Shown: positions 7,521 through 16,741 of the stretch, piece after piece
How the letters are laid out: every line of letters starts with the position of its first letter
Numbering within the stretch: the stretch's first letter is position 1
Assembly: GCF_000447795.1 (NCBI RefSeq)
Contig: NZ_AUNI01000014.1
Span: 238,874-302,873, forward strand
From: Bacteriovorax sp. Seq25_V
Lineage (GTDB): Bacteria; Bdellovibrionota; Bacteriovoracia; Bacteriovoracales; Bacteriovoracaceae
Direction: 5' to 3'
DNA: 64,000 bases
Program-made: the position numbers and the translations under genes
The notes under the pieces: model-generated
The model's input: only the letters and a program-made list of their open reading frames with translations
Told to the model about the DNA's origin: nothing
Databases searched by the model: none

Positions 7521-8561
7521 ATGAAATTAAGTAACGAAGTGATAGCTAAAGCTATTGAAATTATTGAAGATATACTTGTACAAGAAGCTTTATCTGAAAA
7601 GCAAATTATTAACGCTCAGACCGAAGTTCTATCGCTCTTTAATGTTGATACAGTTGAGAATATTACAAATGAGGAACTCCAACTTGAAGACAGCAGTGAA
7701 TTCTACCTGGGTGATATTCATCATCACGCTTTGAATAATTCAATTTTTGACTTCTATAAAATATTAAAGAATTTAGAGGGTGAATCTACGATCTGTGATA
7801 TTGGAAGTGCAGCTTCTCTTCTATCGATTACTGCAAACCTTTTTTTTCCAAAAATCAAAGTTATCTCCGTTGAACCAATTGCCTCGAGAATGAAGGCAGC
7901 AATATCTTTAAACGAAAATCTCTCCTCTCACCATGAGTTTTATGAAACTATTTTCGATGAGAGATATAAGAAACTATATTATGACTATGCCTTACTCTAC
8001 TTTCCTACAGGTAAGTCCTTAGAAAATATTTTAAAGTCTATCATGACTGACTCAAGTAGAGGTATCATTGCGATTGAATCTCATGGAGATCTCCTCACTA
8101 GACTAGATCAAGTCGGTAAATTAAATAACAAGAAAATATTTATAAAAATGGTATCTCCAAGACATCATCCTTATGCTTATATTTATGAAGTTAACACAAA
8201 AGAAGAAGATAGCAGCAGTGATTTAATTCTTAATAGAATATATAGCTCTGAGTATATTGCTCTTAAAATAGATGATTCAAGTGGCTCTTGGATAGGGCTA
8301 ACTGAAGGTATTGAGATTTATTTCAAGGAAAGTAAAAATAACCTAATCACTCTTAAATATCCTCCACGTTCAATTTCCTTTGATGAAAACTTTCAATTTC
8401 TTCGTGAAGAAGATATCTCTTCAGAAACAAAAGGAATTTTAAAACTCATGAAGGATAAAAACTCAAAAATAAGAAAAGTATATCCTGACCTCAAAAAAGT
8501 TGAGCTGGCGAATGGAATGCTTCTCTGCTTCGATGATCTAGGGAAAAATCTGATAGGCTAA
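7521..8561 (+). CDS. Predicted SAM-dependent methyltransferase-like protein
   Basis: About 346 residues from the ATG at 7521; a TTG at 7512 would add three. A TATATT box lies 7 nt before the ATG and no Shine-Dalgarno sequence is visible, so it may be leaderless. A class I Rossmann motif I (ICDIGSAASLLSI, ~residues 96-108) and a following acidic strand end (VISVEP) suggest SAM binding. The N-terminal ~90 residues are helical and the C-terminal ~130 are unassigned. The substrate is unknown, and loss of catalysis cannot be excluded. The 3' end overlaps the convergent chalcone-isomerase-like gene by 24 nt. Confidence 0.6.
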   Translation: MKLSNEVIAKAIEIIEDILVQEALSEKQIINAQTEVLSLFNVDTVENITNEELQLEDSSEFYLGDIHHHALNNSIFDFYKILKNLEGESTICDIGSAASLLSITANLFFPKIKVISVEPIASRMKAAISLNENLSSHHEFYETIFDERYKKLYYDYALLYFPTGKSLENILKSIMTDSSRGIIAIESHGDLLTRLDQVGKLNNKKIFIKMVSPRHHPYAYIYEVNTKEEDSSSDLILNRIYSSEYIALKIDDSSGSWIGLTEGIEIYFKESKNNLITLKYPPRSISFDENFQFLREEDISSETKGILKLMKDKNSKIRKVYPDLKKVELANGMLLCFDDLGKNLIG

Positions 8562-9032
8562 TTTTTCTCCTACTTCATTATCTCCTAACCAAATCCACGG
8601 TAGAGTCTTTGCAAACTCAGCATTTTTCAACTCAACCTTCGATTTTGGAAAACTAAAAGTAACAGTATCTTTATTTTTAGTTACTCTAATTTTCTCACCT
8701 TCCCTCATCGCCGGTTGAATTTCCTCGACTTCAGAAAAAAAAGGTTTAAGACTTGCTTGATTAATTTCTTTACTTGCATCACTCCAGGCCTGTTTTAAAT
8801 GCTTGGCCTCCACATCTCGACGGAAAGTAAAGACTAACTCATATGACTCTTCTTTTTGTAGCTCCTCTAGAGAGCGGACCTGATTTTTAGCAAATAGCTC
8901 AAGCTCATAGACTTCAAATCTAAAGAAGGTAAAAGTTAATAGACCCTTTCCGACGAGGGAAAGGGCAAGGATCGAATGTGAAAATAAAAATAATAAGATT
9001 ATTTTTCTAAAAGGAAGTGTCCTACAAACCAT
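8538..9032 (-). CDS. Chalcone isomerase-like domain protein, exported
   Basis: 164 residues with an N-terminal signal peptide (basic residues 4-10, then a hydrophobic run ending SILALS). The mature start, VGKGLLTFTFFRFEVYELEL, fits the bacterial chalcone-isomerase-like family (Chalcone_3), which also includes non-catalytic lipid-binding proteins. ATG with GGGAG 6 nt upstream; the start lies inside the 3' end of the CFA-synthase-like gene (34-nt overlap). It is the last gene of an operon with a DUF1295 membrane protein and a CFA-like methyltransferase, a set that recurs in bacteria in association with membrane fatty-acid modification. The exact function is not established. Confidence 0.7.
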   Translation of the reverse strand: MVCRTLPFRKIILLFLFSHSILALSLVGKGLLTFTFFRFEVYELELFAKNQVRSLEELQKEESYELVFTFRRDVEAKHLKQAWSDASKEINQASLKPFFSEVEEIQPAMREGEKIRVTKNKDTVTFSFPKSKVELKNAEFAKTLPWIWLGDNEVGEKLAYQIFP

Positions 9033-10045
9033 TGATCTCCCCCATCATATTTAAATAATTCAGAGCATGCGAGATAGAAAACTCTCCAGTAGTTAAACCA
9101 CTTTTTAGCTTCTCCTGGCGGGTAAGCCTTTTCAAAGAGTGAAAAAACCTGCTCTTTATTTGCGTCCATATTTTTTAACCAATCTTCACATGTACGATGA
9201 TAATGATAACCGTTGACCTTCCACTTTGAAGCAAGTTTCATATTTGATCCAACTTGCTCAAATATATCGTAGGAAGGCATGATACCTCCACTAAAGAAGT
9301 ACTTTGCCATCCAATCGGTATCATCTTTTACTTCGTACGGATAACAAAATTCGCGGTGACAAAAAATATGAATAAATAGCTTACCATCTGAATTTAGCCA
9401 GCCGTGAATGCGATTTAAAAGTTCTTTATAATTTCTCATATGCTCGAACATTTCAACAGAAACAATTCGATCAAAAGTCTCTTCTAATTCTAAGTTGGCA
9501 ACATTCGCAGTACGGATCTCAAGGTTTTTAATTCCCTCTCTTTCACAAATTGAATCGATATAGATCTTTTGAGTTTTAGAATTTGAAATAGCTACAAATG
9601 TAGAATTTGGAAATTTTCTTGCGAGATAGAGACAAAATGATCCCCAACCACAACCAAGCTCTAAAACTTTTTGTCCATCTTGCAGTCCAGCTCTTTCAAT
9701 AACTTTTTCAAACATTCTATCTTCAGCATTATTGAGATCATCACCAGTTTCGTAATAAGCACAACTATATTTGAGTCTTTTGCCAAGACACAGTTTAAAA
9801 AAATCTGTTGGAACTTCATAGTGTTGCACATTAGCAAGCTCCTCCATTATAGCAACATGAGACTTTTTGAGTTCATTGATAAAGCCCATCTTCCCATCCA
9901 TGCCAGAAGCTTCTAGTTCAGATAATCTCTCTTTTAATAAAGAGCGTATACCATAGCGAAGAACAAAGTCAGGAAGAACTCCTTTTTCAACCAGCGAGTC
10001 TAAAGTAACAAATGAAGGCAATGCTTTAGATATTGTAGCAATCAT
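8999..10045 (-). CDS. Cyclopropane-fatty-acyl-phospholipid synthase-family methyltransferase
   Basis: 348 residues. SAM-binding motif I is VLELGCGWGSF, followed by a VEMFEHM segment and the family-typical FIHIFCHREF and FFSGGIMPSYD. The C-terminal part (WRVFYLACSELF) is also typical of CFA/mycolic-acid methyltransferases. The pattern is closest by memory to the subgroup related to coclaurine N-methyltransferase rather than to E. coli Cfa, so the methylated substrate (unsaturated acyl chain or other) is uncertain. Cytoplasmic, probably membrane-associated. Its ATG overlaps the DUF1295 stop by 4 nt. Part of the DUF1295 / CFA-like / chalcone-isomerase-like operon. Confidence 0.85.
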   Translation of the reverse strand: MIATISKALPSFVTLDSLVEKGVLPDFVLRYGIRSLLKERLSELEASGMDGKMGFINELKKSHVAIMEELANVQHYEVPTDFFKLCLGKRLKYSCAYYETGDDLNNAEDRMFEKVIERAGLQDGQKVLELGCGWGSFCLYLARKFPNSTFVAISNSKTQKIYIDSICEREGIKNLEIRTANVANLELEETFDRIVSVEMFEHMRNYKELLNRIHGWLNSDGKLFIHIFCHREFCYPYEVKDDTDWMAKYFFSGGIMPSYDIFEQVGSNMKLASKWKVNGYHYHRTCEDWLKNMDANKEQVFSLFEKAYPPGEAKKWFNYWRVFYLACSELFKYDGGDQWFVGHFLLEK

Positions 10046-10830
10046 GACTTTCTCCTAGGTAACAATGGAAAGAAAACTGATGTACTTTCAAAATATTCTT
10101 TCTCTCCCTCTCGTTTAAAAACTCCATTACGAGCGTCTCTTTCAATAATAGGAATACCTGAAACAAAGTTAAGTAGGTAAAAGATTATTGCAACACTAAT
10201 AAATGAAAACCAACCTAAAGCTCCTTGTGATAGTGTCGTTAGAAATAATCCAACCCAAATCATCCATTCACTAAAATAATTCGGGTGACGAGAATACTTC
10301 CAAAGACCCACATTACATGTACGATTTTTATTCCTTGCCTTAAATTGAAACAACTGCCAATCAGCAACGGTCTCAAATACAGTAAATATGAAGACAAAAG
10401 AAATTCCAACAAAGAAAAGAGCTTCGTTAACAACTACTCCATGTGAAAATAAAAGAAGTGGGATACTAAGGAGAGAGGCCAGAAAGCCTTGTAAAATAAA
10501 CATTCCGATAAAACCAACATTTGTCTTATTCCAATTGGTTTTAATTTCAACATAACGACGATCCTCTCCTTCTACAGAGAAACGATAAGCAAGAAATAAT
10601 CCAAGTCGAAAAGACCAAAGAAAAACAACTGTAATAAAAATAATATCTAGCTGCCCGATAACTTTCCCAGACAAGTAGTAATAAAAAGCTGTCAGCAAAG
10701 AGAAAGAAAGTCCCCAGACCGAATCAATGTGACTAGATTTTCCAAGCACAAGTGAAACAACCCAAGCAATGATAAAAAAGGCGATCCCTACACCAAATCC
10801 GTATAAATAATGTTCTAAGATTAAACTCAT
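10042..10830 (-). CDS. DUF1295 / steroid 5-alpha-reductase-like integral membrane protein
   Basis: 262 residues with about six to seven membrane segments. The conserved C-terminal motif GLWKYSRHPNYFSEW is the signature of DUF1295 and the related isoprenylcysteine methyltransferase / steroid reductase fold. First gene of a three-gene operon with a CFA-like methyltransferase and a chalcone-isomerase-like protein, so a reductase role in acyl-chain or lipid modification is the working guess. Strong Shine-Dalgarno (AGGAGTAGGA) directly before the ATG. A hairpin separates it from lpd. Confidence 0.85.
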   Translation of the reverse strand: MSLILEHYLYGFGVGIAFFIIAWVVSLVLGKSSHIDSVWGLSFSLLTAFYYYLSGKVIGQLDIIFITVVFLWSFRLGLFLAYRFSVEGEDRRYVEIKTNWNKTNVGFIGMFILQGFLASLLSIPLLLFSHGVVVNEALFFVGISFVFIFTVFETVADWQLFQFKARNKNRTCNVGLWKYSRHPNYFSEWMIWVGLFLTTLSQGALGWFSFISVAIIFYLLNFVSGIPIIERDARNGVFKREGEKEYFESTSVFFPLLPRRKS

Positions 10831-10900
10831 TCCTACTCCTATACATTTTATTGTACACAGAATTAGAGAAAAAGCTCAATGGCCGTCTAGGTTTTGTAAA

Positions 10901-10932
10901 GGCCCAAAACGAGAGTCTTGGGCCAATATTTT
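10901..10932 (-). terminator. Hairpin terminator downstream of lpd
   Basis: Perfect 7-bp stem GGCCCAA / TTGGGCC (10901-10907 and 10918-10924) with a 10-nt loop, in the 110-bp gap between lpd and the DUF1295 operon. The U-tract is better on the plus strand (AATATTTTT); on the minus strand the stem is followed by TTTAC. It most likely ends the odhA-odhB-lpd transcript. Confidence 0.6.
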
Positions 10933-10939
10933 TAGATTA

Positions 10940-12346
10940 TTAGAGGTTTAATGGGCGATTATCAGTTGCAATAAGAGCTGCTTCTTTAAAGGCTTCAGAA
11001 TAAGTCGGGTGTGGATGACAAATTCTTCCAATATCTTCTGCAGATGCTCTAAATTCCATCGCTGTCACTGCTTCTGCAATCAGGTCAGCAGCACGAGGTC
11101 CAATCATATGAACACCTAGAATTTCATCTGTATTCTTATCAGCAATAACCTTAACAAATCCTTCAGACTCATTAGAAGCTCTCGCTCTCCCACTCGCTTT
11201 AAATGGAAACTTACCAACTTTAATTGCAATTCCAGCTTCCTTAAGCTCAGCTTCAGTCTTTCCAACAGAACTAACTTCAGGCCATGTGTAAACAACACCA
11301 GGAACTAAGTTATAGTTAATGTGTGGTTTTTGTCCTGCGAGTAGTTCAGCGATGTAAACCCCCTCTTCTTCAGCTTTGTGAGCAAGCATCGCACCTTTTG
11401 TCACATCTCCAATTGCATAGATATGAGCTACGTTAGTCTGTAAGTGATCATTCGTGTGAACACGTCCTCTTTCATCAAGAGCAACACCTGCATTTTGAAT
11501 TTCAAGCCCATCGACAAATGGTCTTCTTCCAACAGCAACAAGACAGTAATCACCTTCGAGGGTAATTTCCTTATCACCTTTCTTAGCTTTTGCTGTAACT
11601 GTTACATTCTTCCCCTTAGAAGAAACATTAGTTACACCATGACCAAGATAGAACTCCATTCCTTGTTTTTTAAGAACTTTTTGCAGCTCTTTTCCAAGGT
11701 CTTTATCCATTGTCGCGACAATTGAATCAGCGTATTCAACAACAGAAACCTTTGCTCCAAGTCTTAAAAAGACTGAACCAAGTTCAAGACCAATAACACC
11801 ACCACCAATTACGATCATGTGCTTTGGACACTCTTCAAGCTTTAAAGCTTCAGTTGAAGTAATGATTCTTTTCTTATCAATTTCAATTCCAGGAATTGAA
11901 GATGGCTTCGAACCTGTAGCGATAATAAAATTCTTTGCTTTTAAAATCGCTTCTTTCTCACCAGTAACTTTAAGTGTGTGAGAGTCAACAAAAGAACCCA
12001 GTCCCTTGTAAACATCTACTTTATTTTTTTGCATAAGATATTCAACACCACCACTAGTATCCGAAACAACTTTTGCTACACGTGCTGCCATTTTTGCAAT
12101 ATCTGCTTTTACTTTACCAGTTGAGATCCCATGATCTTCGAATGAATGAAGAGCCTCGTGATATCTCTCACTTGAGTCTAGCCATGCTTTAGATGGGATA
12201 CATCCCACGTTTAGACATGTTCCACCAAGTGTTGAGTACTTCTCAACGATTGCAGTTTTCATTCCTAGTTGTGCGCATCTTACCGCGCACACATATCCAC
12301 CAGGACCAGAACCAATAATTACTACATCATATTCATTATTACTCAT
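10940..12346 (-). CDS. lpd: Dihydrolipoyl dehydrogenase (E3)
   Basis: 468 residues, usual length. FAD motif GSGPGGY (13-18 region), redox-active disulfide C44-C49 in GGTCLNVGCIPSK, NAD-binding VIGGGVIGLELG in the middle, a second FAD motif (YAIGDV) and the C-terminal catalytic His-Glu pair HPHPTYSE. Reoxidises dihydrolipoamide on E2 and reduces NAD+. It follows odhA and odhB on the same strand, so it serves 2-oxoglutarate dehydrogenase, and possibly other lipoyl complexes. Confidence 0.97.
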   Translation of the reverse strand: MSNNEYDVVIIGSGPGGYVCAVRCAQLGMKTAIVEKYSTLGGTCLNVGCIPSKAWLDSSERYHEALHSFEDHGISTGKVKADIAKMAARVAKVVSDTSGGVEYLMQKNKVDVYKGLGSFVDSHTLKVTGEKEAILKAKNFIIATGSKPSSIPGIEIDKKRIITSTEALKLEECPKHMIVIGGGVIGLELGSVFLRLGAKVSVVEYADSIVATMDKDLGKELQKVLKKQGMEFYLGHGVTNVSSKGKNVTVTAKAKKGDKEITLEGDYCLVAVGRRPFVDGLEIQNAGVALDERGRVHTNDHLQTNVAHIYAIGDVTKGAMLAHKAEEEGVYIAELLAGQKPHINYNLVPGVVYTWPEVSSVGKTEAELKEAGIAIKVGKFPFKASGRARASNESEGFVKVIADKNTDEILGVHMIGPRAADLIAEAVTAMEFRASAEDIGRICHPHPTYSEAFKEAALIATDNRPLNL

Positions 12347-12369
12347 GATAATTTCTCCAAACTTTTTGA

Positions 12370-13596
12370 TTAAACATCAAGTAGCATTCTGGCCGGATCT
12401 TCAATCATCTCCTTAACCATTTTTAGGAATGTTACAGACTCTTTCCCATCTACGATTCTGTGATCGTAAGAAAGTGCTAAGTACATCACTGGGTGAATAA
12501 CAACTTGTCCATTAACAGCAACTGGTCTCTCTACAATATTGTGCATACCAAGGATTGCTGATTGAGGAATATTAATGATTGGAGTTGATAACATAGAACC
12601 AAAAACACCACCGTTTGTGATTGTAAAAGTACCACCTGTCATATCATCAACAGAAAGTTTCCCATCTCTTCCCTTAAGAGCAAGTCTCTTAATTTCTTTT
12701 TCAATTTGAGCAAGACTTAGAGACTCAGCGTTTCTTACAACTGGAACAACAAGACCCTTTGGAGTCGAGACTGCGATACCAACGTCAGCATAATCGTGGT
12801 AAATAATATTATCACCATCGATTTGAGCGTTAACACCTTTAATTTCCATCAGAGCTTTAGTACAAGCTTTTGTGAAGAAACTCATAAATCCAAGACCGAT
12901 ATCGTGCTTATCTTTGAAAGCATCTTTATATTTAGATCTTAGTGCCATTACATTGTGCATATCAACTTCGTTAAAAGTTGTAAGCATCGCTGTAGAATTC
13001 TTAGCCTCAGTTAGACGTGAAGCAATTGTCTTTCTTAGACGTGACATTTTCTCAACAGACTTCTCTCTTGAAGCTCCGCCACTTGGAAGCTGAGCTGAAA
13101 GCTCAGCAGCTGGAGCCGAAGCTGTTTTCGCAGCAGGAGCTGAAGCTTGAGCGTTCATCGCGTCTGCTTTTGTAATACGACCATCTTTCCCAGACCCAGA
13201 AACAGAAGAAGGATCAACACCTTTTTCCGCAAGGATTTTTCCAGCAGCTGGAGATGGATAATTCTTATCTCCACCAGTCGCAGCAACTGGAGCAGCTGTA
13301 GGAGTAGCAACAGGAGCCGAAGCCGCTGGAGCAGGAGCTGAAGGAGCTGCGCCGACAGCATCAGTATCTAGTTCAGCAACAGCGTCACCGATTTTAAGAT
13401 CCGTTCCTTCTTCAACAAGAATTTTAATCACCCCACTCTGCTCAGCAGGAAGAGGAAGAGTTGCTTTATCTGATTCAACTTCTACAAGTTCATCACCCTC
13501 ATTAACATAGTCACCATCACTTACTAACCATGCTCCTAAAGTTACTTCTGAAATAGATTCACCAATTGGTGGAATTGTTATTTGTATCTTGGCCAT
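12370..13596 (-). CDS. odhB: Dihydrolipoyllysine-residue succinyltransferase (2-oxoglutarate dehydrogenase E2)
   Basis: 408 residues. One N-terminal lipoyl domain with the lipoyl lysine K44 in [10 protein letters not shown]; an Ala/Pro-rich linker; a peripheral-subunit-binding domain ([12 protein letters not shown] ... [11 protein letters not shown], ~113-147); a second Ala-rich linker; and the catalytic domain ending with [10 protein letters not shown] (active-site His). This domain order is normal for SucB/OdhB. Transfers succinyl groups to CoA in the TCA cycle. It sits 3 bp after odhA and 23 bp before lpd. Confidence 0.96.
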   Translation of the reverse strand: MAKIQITIPPIGESISEVTLGAWLVSDGDYVNEGDELVEVESDKATLPLPAEQSGVIKILVEEGTDLKIGDAVAELDTDAVGAAPSAPAPAASAPVATPTAAPVAATGGDKNYPSPAAGKILAEKGVDPSSVSGSGKDGRITKADAMNAQASAPAAKTASAPAAELSAQLPSGGASREKSVEKMSRLRKTIASRLTEAKNSTAMLTTFNEVDMHNVMALRSKYKDAFKDKHDIGLGFMSFFTKACTKALMEIKGVNAQIDGDNIIYHDYADVGIAVSTPKGLVVPVVRNAESLSLAQIEKEIKRLALKGRDGKLSVDDMTGGTFTITNGGVFGSMLSTPIINIPQSAILGMHNIVERPVAVNGQVVIHPVMYLALSYDHRIVDGKESVTFLKMVKEMIEDPARMLLDV

Positions 13597-13599
13597 ATA

Positions 13600-16341
13600 C
13601 TAGTCCTTTTTAAATGCTTTAGTTACGATTTCTGCTTGTTCTCTTAAGTGTACTGATGCATATCCAGAAGCTGGAGAAGCCGAGGCTTTCCTTGCAACAC
13701 AATCAATATCCTTGAAAGTATCTCTCCATCTTAGAAGGTATGTCCAAGCACCCATATTATGTGGTTCTTCTTGTACCCACCTTAGATTTGCATTCTTATA
13801 TTTCTTCTTAATTGCTTCAATTTGTTCAATTGGAAGAGGATATAATTGTTCAATACGAACAATAGCTGTATCTTTGCGATTATTTTCTTGCTGGTGGTTT
13901 AATAGATCGTAGTAAATCTTTCCTGTACAGAAAACAACAGTCTTAACATCTTTTGCATTTACCCAAGAGTCATCAATTAGTTCTTGGAATTTACCATCAG
14001 TAAATTCAGAAACCTTTGAAACACACTGAGGATGTCTTAAAAGAGACTTTGGAGTGAATACGATTAATGGCTTTCTAAACTCCCACTTTAACTGACGTCT
14101 TAATAAGTGGAACATGTTTGCTGGTGTCGTTACATCACAAACAACCATATTGTACTCAGCACATAACTGAAGATATCTTTCTGGACGACATGAAGAGTGC
14201 TCAGGTCCTGCTCCTTCATAACCATGTGGTAGAAGCATTACAAGGTCACTCATTCTTCTCCACTTACTTTCAGCTGCCGAGATGAACTGATCGATCATAA
14301 TTTGTGCACCGTTTGAGAAATCTCCAAACTGCGCTTCCCAAATATTTAGAGATCTTGGAGTTGCTTGAGTATAACCATACTCAAACGCAAGAACTGCATA
14401 CTCAGAAAGAAGAGAGTTATAAACATAAACACGACCTTGATCTTTTTGAATATGATCAAGTCCACAGTATGCTTCGTTGGTATTTTCATCAAATACCTTC
14501 ATGTGACGATGAGAGAAAGTCCCTCTAATTACGTCCTGACCAGTGAAGCGAATATTATGATTTTCAGTTAGGAGAGAACCATAAGCAAATGTTTCGGCCA
14601 TTGCCCAGTCAAGTGTGTCACTTTCATAAGCTTTAACTCTATCGTTAAGGATTTTTTGTGCCTTACGAAGTGTTTTAAAGCCAGCCGGAACCGTAGTCAC
14701 CGACTTCAAAATCTTATCAAGCATTTCTTTAGTAACTTTTGTTTCCGGTGAAGATAAAAAATCCTCAGGCTTTGACCAACGAAGATCTAACCATTCTTTG
14801 TGTGGACCTTTTACTCTTGCAGGGAGTTCTTTCTGCTTAACATTGTTAAAGCGATCTGAAAGAAGTTGCTTAAAGTGTTCTTGCATCTCATGAGCAAGAG
14901 CTTGCTCAACCTCACCTTTAGCAAGTAGTTTTTCAAGATAGAGCTCACGTGGATTTTTTTGTTTTGCAATTAGTCCGTATAAGTGTGGCTGTGTATACTT
15001 TGGCTCGTCACCTTCATTGTGACCATGCTTTCTATAACAAACCATATCAACGAAAACGTCTTTCTTAAATTTTTGTCTAAACTTAACAGCAAGTTCACAA
15101 GCAAAAACAACATCCTCTGGCTCATCACCATTTACGTGGATAATTGGAATATCAAGCATCTTTGCTACAGAAGTACAGTAGTTAGAACTTCTGGCATCTG
15201 TAAAATCTGTTGTAAAACCAATTTGATTATTAATTACAAAGTGAACCGCACCACCGGCTCTATAACCTGGAAGTTCAGACATTTGAAGAGTTTCATAAAC
15301 AATCCCTTGACCTGCAACAGCAGCATCACCATGAATAATGATTGGGATAATTTTTGATTCATCACCTTCGTAAGCAATATCAATTTGTGCACGACAGTAA
15401 CCTACAACAACAGGAGCAACTGTCTCCAAGTGTGAAGGGTTTGGAAGAAGCTTTAAGTAAACTTCTTGTGATTCTTTCTCACTAAATGTTTTCTGCGCCG
15501 ACGTGTAACCCATGTGGTACTTAACGTCACCATCCCCCATTGCTTCTTGTTGCTCTAGAGAATTACCTTCAAATTCAGAGAAAATATACTCATAAGTTTT
15601 TCCAAGAGTGTTTGCAAGAATATTTAGACGACCTCTGTGGGCCATACCGATGATAAATTCTTTTGCTCCGTGCTCAGCACCTTCGTTAATAATTGAATCA
15701 AGAGCTGGGATTGTCGACTCTCCACCTTCGAGTGAGAATCTCTTTTGTCCCGTATATTTTGTTTGAAGGAAGTTTTCAAAAACGTTTGCTTCGTTTAGTT
15801 TTTGAAGAATTCTCTTCTTTTTTTCTTTTGAAAAGTTTTTCGTTAAGTAGCCTTTTTCGAACTCTTCACGAATCCATCTTCTCATATCAGTATCATTAGA
15901 GTGCATGTACTCGATACCGATTTTTCCGCAGTAGATTTTACTCATGTGCTCGAAGATTTGTCTTAAAGTCGCTGGTCCACCAAGACCTGCAAAAGAACCA
16001 CAATAGAATGTTGTATCTAAGTCAGACTCACTCAGATTGTAATCAGGAAGAGTGATACGTGCGTGACGATCTCTTCTCGGTCTAATTGGGTTAGTGTCAG
16101 AAAGAAGGTGACCTCTTGCTCTGAATGATTGGATAAGTCTAAATACATTAAACTCTTTTTTTAATGCATCTTCAGATACCTCTCCACCTGCTCCACCTTT
16201 ACCCGCACCAAACTCAAAACCAAGAAAAAAGTTTCTCCAACTTTCTTCGGCCTCTTGTGGGTTTGCTTTGTACTGTTCGTAAAGGGAATCAATGTAAGAA
16301 ATGTCTGAACCTGCAAGATGAGAAAAATCTAGCGTTTTCAT
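13600..16341 (-). CDS. odhA: 2-oxoglutarate dehydrogenase E1
   Basis: 913 residues, typical for SucA/OdhA. The N-terminal segment (SYIDSLYEQYKANP) matches the part that binds the complex core. The body has GMAHRGRLN, HGDAAVAGQGIV and the ThDP/Mg region around NGDEPEDVV; the C-terminal half has the transketolase-type domain (FGDFSNGAQIMIDQF). Decarboxylates 2-oxoglutarate and passes succinyl to OdhB. First gene of odhA-odhB-lpd, with AAGGA 7 nt before the ATG. The 165-bp upstream region holds a small dyad and a 9-bp direct repeat that may be regulatory. Confidence 0.97.
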   Translation of the reverse strand: MKTLDFSHLAGSDISYIDSLYEQYKANPQEAEESWRNFFLGFEFGAGKGGAGGEVSEDALKKEFNVFRLIQSFRARGHLLSDTNPIRPRRDRHARITLPDYNLSESDLDTTFYCGSFAGLGGPATLRQIFEHMSKIYCGKIGIEYMHSNDTDMRRWIREEFEKGYLTKNFSKEKKKRILQKLNEANVFENFLQTKYTGQKRFSLEGGESTIPALDSIINEGAEHGAKEFIIGMAHRGRLNILANTLGKTYEYIFSEFEGNSLEQQEAMGDGDVKYHMGYTSAQKTFSEKESQEVYLKLLPNPSHLETVAPVVVGYCRAQIDIAYEGDESKIIPIIIHGDAAVAGQGIVYETLQMSELPGYRAGGAVHFVINNQIGFTTDFTDARSSNYCTSVAKMLDIPIIHVNGDEPEDVVFACELAVKFRQKFKKDVFVDMVCYRKHGHNEGDEPKYTQPHLYGLIAKQKNPRELYLEKLLAKGEVEQALAHEMQEHFKQLLSDRFNNVKQKELPARVKGPHKEWLDLRWSKPEDFLSSPETKVTKEMLDKILKSVTTVPAGFKTLRKAQKILNDRVKAYESDTLDWAMAETFAYGSLLTENHNIRFTGQDVIRGTFSHRHMKVFDENTNEAYCGLDHIQKDQGRVYVYNSLLSEYAVLAFEYGYTQATPRSLNIWEAQFGDFSNGAQIMIDQFISAAESKWRRMSDLVMLLPHGYEGAGPEHSSCRPERYLQLCAEYNMVVCDVTTPANMFHLLRRQLKWEFRKPLIVFTPKSLLRHPQCVSKVSEFTDGKFQELIDDSWVNAKDVKTVVFCTGKIYYDLLNHQQENNRKDTAIVRIEQLYPLPIEQIEAIKKKYKNANLRWVQEEPHNMGAWTYLLRWRDTFKDIDCVARKASASPASGYASVHLREQAEIVTKAFKKD

Positions 16342-16357
16342 GAACTGTCCTTTAATG

Positions 16358-16407
16358 GCGTAAATACGCGATTAATAAAATGTAATTGGCCAAATGACCG
16401 ATTAATA
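16358..16407 (-). promoter_or_regulatory. Candidate operator region upstream of odhA
   Basis: A perfect dyad GCGTAAATACGC at 16358-16369 lies 17 bp before the odhA ATG. A 9-bp direct repeat CGATTAATA occurs at 16369-16377 and 16399-16407, 30 bp apart (about three helical turns). Their position suggests regulator binding; no known consensus is matched. Confidence 0.3.
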
Positions 16408-16462
16408 TAAATATATTACAAATGATAACAGTTAGTGAAGTAAGTTTTTAGGGGGAAGCTTT

Positions 16463-16499
16463 GACCTTACCTGTTAAAATCTTAACAATTAGTAAGGTC
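16463..16499 (-). terminator. Stem-loop downstream of nqrM
   Basis: GACCTTAC pairs exactly with GTAAGGTC, and within it TGTTAA pairs with TTAACA around a short loop. It lies 7 bp beyond the nqrM stop. No long U-tract follows, so it could be a terminator or a 3'-end stabiliser. Confidence 0.5.
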
Positions 16500-16506
16500 C
16501 ATTTAC

Positions 16507-16731
16507 TTAGTGAGTTTGACAGCCTTCTTTCTCAAGGTCGAGACAGTCTTTTGCTTGTTCTGGATTCTCTTTACAATCTTCTTTCTTTTCGCAGAACATA
16601 CAATCTTCACCGATAACCTTTCCCAGTCCTCCGCAAGATCCTTTTAATTCACGATTCGATAGAATAACACCAATGGCCATCCCGAAGATACACACCATTA
16701 GCACACCAAGAGTCACAAAGAAAATTTCCAT
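16507..16731 (-). CDS. nqrM: Na+-NQR maturation protein NqrM
   Basis: 74 residues with one N-terminal membrane segment (~4-24), then the family hallmark LKGSCGGLG with C33 and a Cys-rich tail (C44, C47, further CxxxxC spacing). NqrM (formerly DUF539) is needed to assemble the Fe centre held by Cys residues of NqrD and NqrE in the membrane. It lies 10 bp after apbE, the other NQR maturation gene, and about 8 kb from the nqrA-F operon. GAGG 8 nt before the ATG. Confidence 0.92.
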   Translation of the reverse strand: MEIFFVTLGVLMVCIFGMAIGVILSNRELKGSCGGLGKVIGEDCMFCEKKEDCKENPEQAKDCLDLEKEGCQTH

Positions 16732-16741
16732 AAATACGCCT

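Noticed and set aside
8999..9002. ATA start for the chalcone-isomerase-like gene (another ATAA overlap)
   Set aside because: The ATG at 9032 has a strong GGGAG at 6 nt and supplies the basic n-region of the signal peptide; the ATA start would remove it.
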